From positions 1 through 5,833 of the forward strand of contig QHWL01000208.1 in the NCBI GenBank assembly GCA_003222555.1: a stretch of DNA of 5,833 nucleotides, written 5' to 3'. Below are positions 1 through 5,833 of this stretch, piece by piece. The position numbers and the translations under genes are program-made. The DNA is from Acidobacteriota bacterium. GTDB taxonomy: Bacteria; Acidobacteriota; Vicinamibacteria; Vicinamibacterales; CAVVIG01. The notes under the pieces were generated by a model that saw nothing but the letters and a program-made list of their open reading frames with translations, was not told where the DNA came from and ran no database searches. Each line of letters starts with the position of its first letter. The first letter of the stretch is position 1.

Positions 1-966
1 CAGGGGCGCGACATCCTCGGGCCGCTCGCGCAGCGGCGGGACGTAAATGGGAATCACCGCGAGGCGGAAATAGAGGTCTTCGCGAAACAGGCCTTTTTCG
101 ATTTCCTCTTCGAGGTTCTTGTTGGTCGCCGCGATCACCCGGACATCCACCTTGATCGTCCGCGCAGAGCCGAGGCGCTCCACTTCGCCTTCCTGCAAGA
201 CCCGCAGGACCTTGGCCTGCGTCTTCGAGCTCATGTCGCCGACTTCGTCGAGGAAAATCGTCCCCCGGTCGGCCTGCTCGAACTTGCCGATCTGCTTTTC
301 GGTCGCGCCGGTGAACGATCCCTTCTCGTGCCCGAACAGCTCCGACTCGATCAGCTCCTCTGGAATCGCCGCGCAGTTGACCTGGACGAACCGCTCGCGG
401 GTGCGAAGGCTGTTGCGATGGATGGTGCGCGCCACGAGCTCCTTGCCGACACCGCTTTCACCGTAAATGAGCACCGTCGCGTTGGTCGGCGCCGCCCGGG
501 CGACCGCCGCCATCACGTGTTTCAACGCGCCACTCTCACCGATCATCTGGTGACGGACTTCGACCGCTTTTTTCAACGACCGGTTCTCGTCGCGCAGCTG
601 CCGCTGGGCGAGCGCATTGCGCAGGCTCACGAGGACGCGCTCGCTGGCAAACGGCTTTTCGATGAAATCGAAGGCGCCCTTCTTCGTCGCTTCGACAGCG
701 GTGCTGATGGTGCCGTGGCCCGAGATGACGACGATCGGCAGGGTCTCGTTCATGGACCGGAGCCGATCCAGGACCTCGAGACCGTCCATGCCCGGCATCT
801 TCACGTCGAGCAGCACGAGATCCGGCGCCTCGCGCTCCGCGAGCGCCAGGCCTTCCTGGCCGGTGGCGGCGCCGACAAAGTCGTAGCCTTCGTACTCGAG
901 CATCATGCGCAGCGAGTCGCGAATGGCGACTTCGTCATCGATGACCAGGATGCGTGACTTAGGCAT
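1..966 (-). CDS. Sigma-54-dependent response regulator, NtrC/NtrX type (C-terminus cut by window edge)
   Basis: This is the first 322 residues of a two-component response regulator that activates sigma-54 RNA polymerase in the cytoplasm. The frame is open to the left edge. Residues 4-115 form a receiver domain: acidic pocket D10/D11, phosphoacceptor D54 in LLDVKMPG, S82 and K104 in the IEKPF motif. A short helical linker follows. The AAA+ ATPase domain begins near 141 with Walker A GESGVGKE (169-176), a sigma-54 contact loop GSFTGA (216-221), Walker B TIFLDE (236-241), sensor I AATN (279-282) and arginine-finger candidates R295 and R301. The end of the ATPase domain and the expected Fis-type DNA-binding helix-turn-helix lie outside the window. 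The ATG at 966 gives the usual compact receiver start (MPKSRILVIDDE), but no good Shine-Dalgarno sequence precedes it. Receiver and linker look most like NtrX. The partner kinase and target promoters cannot be seen, so its signal is unknown. Confidence 0.95.
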   Translation of the reverse strand, partial: MPKSRILVIDDEVAIRDSLRMMLEYEGYDFVGAATGQEGLALAEREAPDLVLLDVKMPGMDGLEVLDRLRSMNETLPIVVISGHGTISTAVEATKKGAFDFIEKPFASERVLVSLRNALAQRQLRDENRSLKKAVEVRHQMIGESGALKHVMAAVARAAPTNATVLIYGESGVGKELVARTIHRNSLRTRERFVQVNCAAIPEELIESELFGHEKGSFTGATEKQIGKFEQADRGTIFLDEVGDMSSKTQAKVLRVLQEGEVERLGSARTIKVDVRVIAATNKNLEEEIEKGLFREDLYFRLAVIPIYVPPLRERPEDVAPL

Positions 967-1038
967 GCAGGCGGGCGTGGCCGAATCGCTTTTTCTCAGG
1001 CGCGCGAGACCCCGCCCCCACGCGCAGCAAGACCTCTT

Positions 1039-1072
1039 CACGGCTCGCGGGGCCCCACCCCCGCTCGCCGTG
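1039..1072. repeat. GC-rich inverted repeat between htrA and the response regulator gene
   Basis: Two 14-nt arms (1039-1052 and 1059-1072) are complementary at 12 positions, broken only by a symmetrical two-base TC/TC mismatch. The loop is 6 nt (CCCCAC). The hairpin lies 51 nt past the htrA stop and 73 nt before the regulator's ATG. No T-run follows on either strand, so it is not a classical intrinsic terminator. It could still stop or pause transcription, protect the htrA 3' end, or be an operator. The rest of the gap (967-1122) shows no promoter I would defend, and no clear -24/-12 sigma-54 element. Confidence 0.55.
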
Positions 1073-1122
1073 ACCGCAGGCGCCGCGCTCGAGCGTAGAC
1101 TTTCGCACTCGGGTGAAGGCTG

Positions 1123-2655
1123 TCACCGGTCTTCTACTCTTACGGTCTTGAGCTGTCGCTGTTCCAGCTCCGGAGAATAGATGTAGAGCGTCAGGATGTC
1201 GCCCGGCCGCACGCCGCGCAAGAGGCGCCGGTAGTCGCCGGCCGACTCGATGCGCTCCCGGTTGATCTCGAGGAGCACCGTGCCGCGTTCGATTCCCGCA
1301 TCGAACGACGAGCTGAGTGGCTCGACACGCGTGATGAGAACGCCTTTGGTCTGCCGCGGCACGTCAAGCCGGGCCGCAATCTGGCGATCGAGATCGCGGA
1401 CGGAGAGCCCGAGCTGCAAATCCTGATCGGTTTTGCGGTCGGCTGGCACAGGTAGCGCTTTGGGCTCGGCTCTCCGATCCTCGCCCTCCCGCGTCGGCCG
1501 CTCGGCAAGCTTCAGCGTGATGGTTTGCTCGTGGCCATCGCGCAGGACGCGGAGGTGCGCGGTCGATCCCGGCGACCGGCCGGCGATCTCGCGAATCAGC
1601 TGATCGTCGCTGCTGACGGGCCGATCGTCGAGCGCGACAATGGTGTCGTAAGGCAGCACGCCGGCGCGATCGCCTGGCGATCCCTGCGTGACGTCCTGCA
1701 CCAGCGCGCCGCGGCTGATCGTGAGCTTGAGCGACCGCTGCAGGTCTGGATCGACGTCCCTGAGCGCCACGCCGATGTAGCCGCGCGACACGTGGCCGCG
1801 GGCGCGAAGCTGCTGCAGAATTGTCGTGGCGCCGTTAATCGGCACGGCGAACCCGATGCTGCTGGCGCGCGAGCTGATGGCAGCGTTGATGCCAATCACT
1901 TCCCCACGCGCGTTGATCAACGGACCACCGCTGTTCCCGAAGTTAATCGCGGCGTCGGTTTGAATGTAATTGTCGAGGCTCGCATCGAAGAGCTTGCGGC
2001 CGAGAAAGCTCACCACACCCACCGTCACGCTGTGCTCGTAGCCGAGCGGATTCCCGATGGCGCACACCCACTCGCCCATACGGAGCGTCGACGAGTCGCC
2101 GAGCGCCGCGACCGGCAGACGCGGCTCGCCGTCGACCTTGATGAGCGCGATGTCGGTGTCGGGATCGGCCCCGATGAGGTGCGCGTGCAGGCTGTGGCCG
2201 TCCGACAGCTTGACGGTGATGCGCCCGGCGCGATCGATGACGTGGTTGTTCGTCAGGATGCTGCCGTCGGAGTCGATGATGAAGCCGGTGCCGGCGCCGC
2301 GACGCGGCGCGTCGCGGTCGTCGCGCGGCGTGCCGAAGCCGAACGGCCCGTCGAACAGCTCAGGCGGATCGGGCACGCCCGCGCGCGAGCGGCGCCGGCG
2401 CGTCTCGCTTCCCTGGGTCGTCGCATCGATGTTCACGACTGCCGGATTAATCCGCTCGACGACGTCGGCGAAGTTGACGAGCGCTGCGGGCGCCACGCCG
2501 CCGGACGGCCGTGCCGCAGCATGGACGTCGACGCTCTTCGCGCCCCTTCGGGCCGCAACGGAGGCCCGAGGGAGACCGCCTGTGAGGATGGCGCCGACCA
2601 GAAACGCCACAACGGCTGTCAGCACGACCGTCACGAGAGTGAAGCGGCGGGACAT
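1123..2655 (-). CDS. htrA: HtrA/DegP-family serine protease with two PDZ domains, membrane-anchored
   Basis: This 510-residue protein is a periplasmic quality-control protease of the trypsin-like S1C family, which degrades or refolds damaged envelope proteins. Residues about 5-27 are a hydrophobic segment after MSRR. With no clear signal-peptidase site it looks like an N-terminal membrane anchor, though an uncleaved signal peptide is hard to exclude. The protease domain spans about 60-285, with triad H138 (TNNHV), D168 (DTDIAL) and S242 (GNSGGP, 240-245). PDZ1 covers about 291-387 and PDZ2 about 413-508, joined by a charged linker. Total length and order match DegP/DegQ-type enzymes. Between the first strand and GAGTGF, residues 80-120 form an Arg- and Asp-rich loop where DegP carries its regulatory LA loop. 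The ATG is 1 nt past the ligA stop (TGAGATG) with no strong Shine-Dalgarno sequence, so translation may be coupled to ligA. A stop codon lies three codons upstream in frame. Family assignment is firm; substrate and oligomer type are not visible. Confidence 0.96.
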   Translation of the reverse strand: MSRRFTLVTVVLTAVVAFLVGAILTGGLPRASVAARRGAKSVDVHAAARPSGGVAPAALVNFADVVERINPAVVNIDATTQGSETRRRRSRAGVPDPPELFDGPFGFGTPRDDRDAPRRGAGTGFIIDSDGSILTNNHVIDRAGRITVKLSDGHSLHAHLIGADPDTDIALIKVDGEPRLPVAALGDSSTLRMGEWVCAIGNPLGYEHSVTVGVVSFLGRKLFDASLDNYIQTDAAINFGNSGGPLINARGEVIGINAAISSRASSIGFAVPINGATTILQQLRARGHVSRGYIGVALRDVDPDLQRSLKLTISRGALVQDVTQGSPGDRAGVLPYDTIVALDDRPVSSDDQLIREIAGRSPGSTAHLRVLRDGHEQTITLKLAERPTREGEDRRAEPKALPVPADRKTDQDLQLGLSVRDLDRQIAARLDVPRQTKGVLITRVEPLSSSFDAGIERGTVLLEINRERIESAGDYRRLLRGVRPGDILTLYIYSPELEQRQLKTVRVEDR

Positions 2656-2656
2656 C

Positions 2657-4880
<2,224 letters not shown>

Positions 4881-5456
4881 TTAGTGGGTCCGCAGGAGCT
4901 GGGTCGCCACTCGGACGAACATCTGGTAGGCGCCGCGTCCGAAGAGCACGAACCGAACCAGACGCAGCGATGTCGCCGGCGTGGCATGGGCGCGGATGGC
5001 GGCAATCATGATCCGCGCGCACTCGTCGACCGGAAAGCCGCCGACGCCGGTGCCGAACGCCGGCAACGCGATGGACTCGAGCTGATGCGCCTCGGCGGTC
5101 GCCAGCGCGTTGTGCGTCGCGCGATCGATCAGCTCGGCGGAGGTTTTCAGGTCCTGGCCCATCACGGCGGCGTGAATCACGTAGCGGGCCGCGAGGCGAC
5201 CGCCCGACGTCATCACGCAATCGCCGGGCTCGACCGGTCCCTGTGCGATCGCCTCGCGCTCGATGTCCGATCCGCCCCGCGACTTGATGGCACCCGCGAC
5301 GCCGGCGCCCATCCAGAACTCGTTGTTGGCGGCGTTGACGATGGCATCGGTCGCTTCGTCGACGATGTCGCCATCGAGAATTTCCAGCAAGAGAGGCGGA
5401 ACGGCGAACGCGATGCCGCGCGGTCGCTCTGGCTTCTCTTGCCCGTCAATCGGCAT
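4881..5456 (-). CDS. Macro-domain protein (ADP-ribose binding or hydrolysing, COG2110-like)
   Basis: This 191-residue protein is a single macro domain, a fold that binds ADP-ribose and often removes it from proteins, nucleic acids or O-acetyl-ADP-ribose. Visible landmarks: D30 in the DGDI motif (adenine contact in the family), NAAN at 41-44, a glycine-rich loop WMGAGVAGAI (48-57), VIHAAVMG (93-100), and the phosphate loop FGTGVGGFP (134-142). The loop reads GAGVAGAI rather than the GGGVDGAI of the YmdB/MacroD type, so the Asp associated with hydrolysis there is replaced by Ala. It may therefore act by a different mechanism or mainly bind. The first ~20 residues are an unconserved extension; a TTG at about residue 24 would give a more typical start but has no ribosome site. 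The ATG is 9 nt past the polyprenyl synthase stop, suggesting co-transcription. The TAA stop abuts the repeat block. The substrate cannot be read from sequence. Confidence 0.92.
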   Translation of the reverse strand: MPIDGQEKPERPRGIAFAVPPLLLEILDGDIVDEATDAIVNAANNEFWMGAGVAGAIKSRGGSDIEREAIAQGPVEPGDCVMTSGGRLAARYVIHAAVMGQDLKTSAELIDRATHNALATAEAHQLESIALPAFGTGVGGFPVDECARIMIAAIRAHATPATSLRLVRFVLFGRGAYQMFVRVATQLLRTH

Positions 5457-5465
5457 GGCCGCACG

Positions 5466-5833
5466 CTAGCGGTCGCGCGCGAGGACGTAGTCGGGCAGCG
5501 CGAGCAGAGCGTCGCGCTCCGAGCTGGGGGGAAACGCGTACAGCGGCTTCTTGGCGCGCTCCGCGAAGTCGACGGCGCGGCGATACGCGTAATCGATCGA
5601 GCGGTGCACGCTCAGGATGCGCAGCAGCTGTTGCCACTGATCGGGCGCCACGGACCGGCTGCCGATGATGTCGCGGATGATCCGCGCGCCGACCTCTTCG
5701 TCCTGCTGCAGCAGGTGAATGAGAGGAAGCGTCATCTTGCCCTCACGCAGATCGCCGCCGACCGGCTTTCCCAGCGCATCGGCATGCCCCGTCAAATCCA
5801 GCAAATCGTCGACGAGCTGGAACGCGATGCCGA
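5466..5833 (-). CDS. Polyprenyl diphosphate synthase, C-terminal part (N-terminus cut by window edge)
   Basis: The last 121 residues of a trans-isoprenyl diphosphate synthase, which extends allylic diphosphates with isopentenyl diphosphate, typically to make quinone side chains. The fragment opens at the window edge with the second aspartate-rich motif FQLVDDLLD (fragment residues 4-12), which binds Mg2+-diphosphate. The conserved GKPVGGDLREGKMTLPLI stretch (residues about 21-38) follows; it is diagnostic of the family. The rest is helical, ending in RDR before a TAG stop. The family is usually about 320-340 residues, so roughly two thirds, including the first DDxxD motif that helps set chain length, lie outside. 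Octaprenyl, heptaprenyl and other chain lengths therefore cannot be told apart. The macro-domain gene starts 9 nt after its stop. Confidence 0.94.
   Translation of the reverse strand, partial: GIAFQLVDDLLDLTGHADALGKPVGGDLREGKMTLPLIHLLQQDEEVGARIIRDIIGSRSVAPDQWQQLLRILSVHRSIDYAYRRAVDFAERAKKPLYAFPPSSERDALLALPDYVLARDR

Noticed and set aside
967..1122. Sigma-54 (-24/-12) promoter or small RNA gene in the gap before the regulator
   Set aside because: No convincing GG-N10-GC element in good context and no RNA family features beyond the hairpin.

Overview
The window suggests a high-GC, Gram-negative-type bacterium. The gene content (an NtrC-type sigma-54 activator, a membrane-anchored HtrA protease, an NAD+-dependent LigA) and the residue-level look of the proteins resemble Acidobacteriota, perhaps the Vicinamibacteria. 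That placement is inference from memory of these families and was not tested by a search.

All five genes lie on the minus strand, so transcription runs from the right edge to the left edge. In that order they are: the C-terminal third of a polyprenyl diphosphate synthase (5833-5466, cut by the window edge); a small macro-domain protein (5456-4881); a non-coding block of two hairpin-forming repeats (4880-4727); ligA (4708-2657); an HtrA/DegP-type protease starting 1 nt after the ligA stop (2655-1123); a 156-nt gap holding a GC-rich inverted repeat; and the N-terminal 322 residues of an NtrC/NtrX-type response regulator (966-1, cut by the left edge).

The tight junctions (9 nt between synthase and macro gene, 1 nt between ligA and htrA) suggest two short transcription units, synthase-macro and ligA-htrA. 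The repeat block between them may act as a terminator or attenuator. The regulator sits behind a larger gap and may be transcribed separately. The genes do not form one pathway: they cover isoprenoid chain synthesis, ADP-ribose handling, DNA replication and repair, envelope proteolysis and sigma-54 transcriptional control.

No convincing undescribed system was found. The parts most worth a second look are the octamer-built double hairpin next to the ligA start, a perfect TATAAT box in the last codons of ligA just before htrA, the inverted repeat between htrA and the regulator, and a basic insertion inside LigA. Long plus-strand reading frames are shadows typical of GC-rich DNA.
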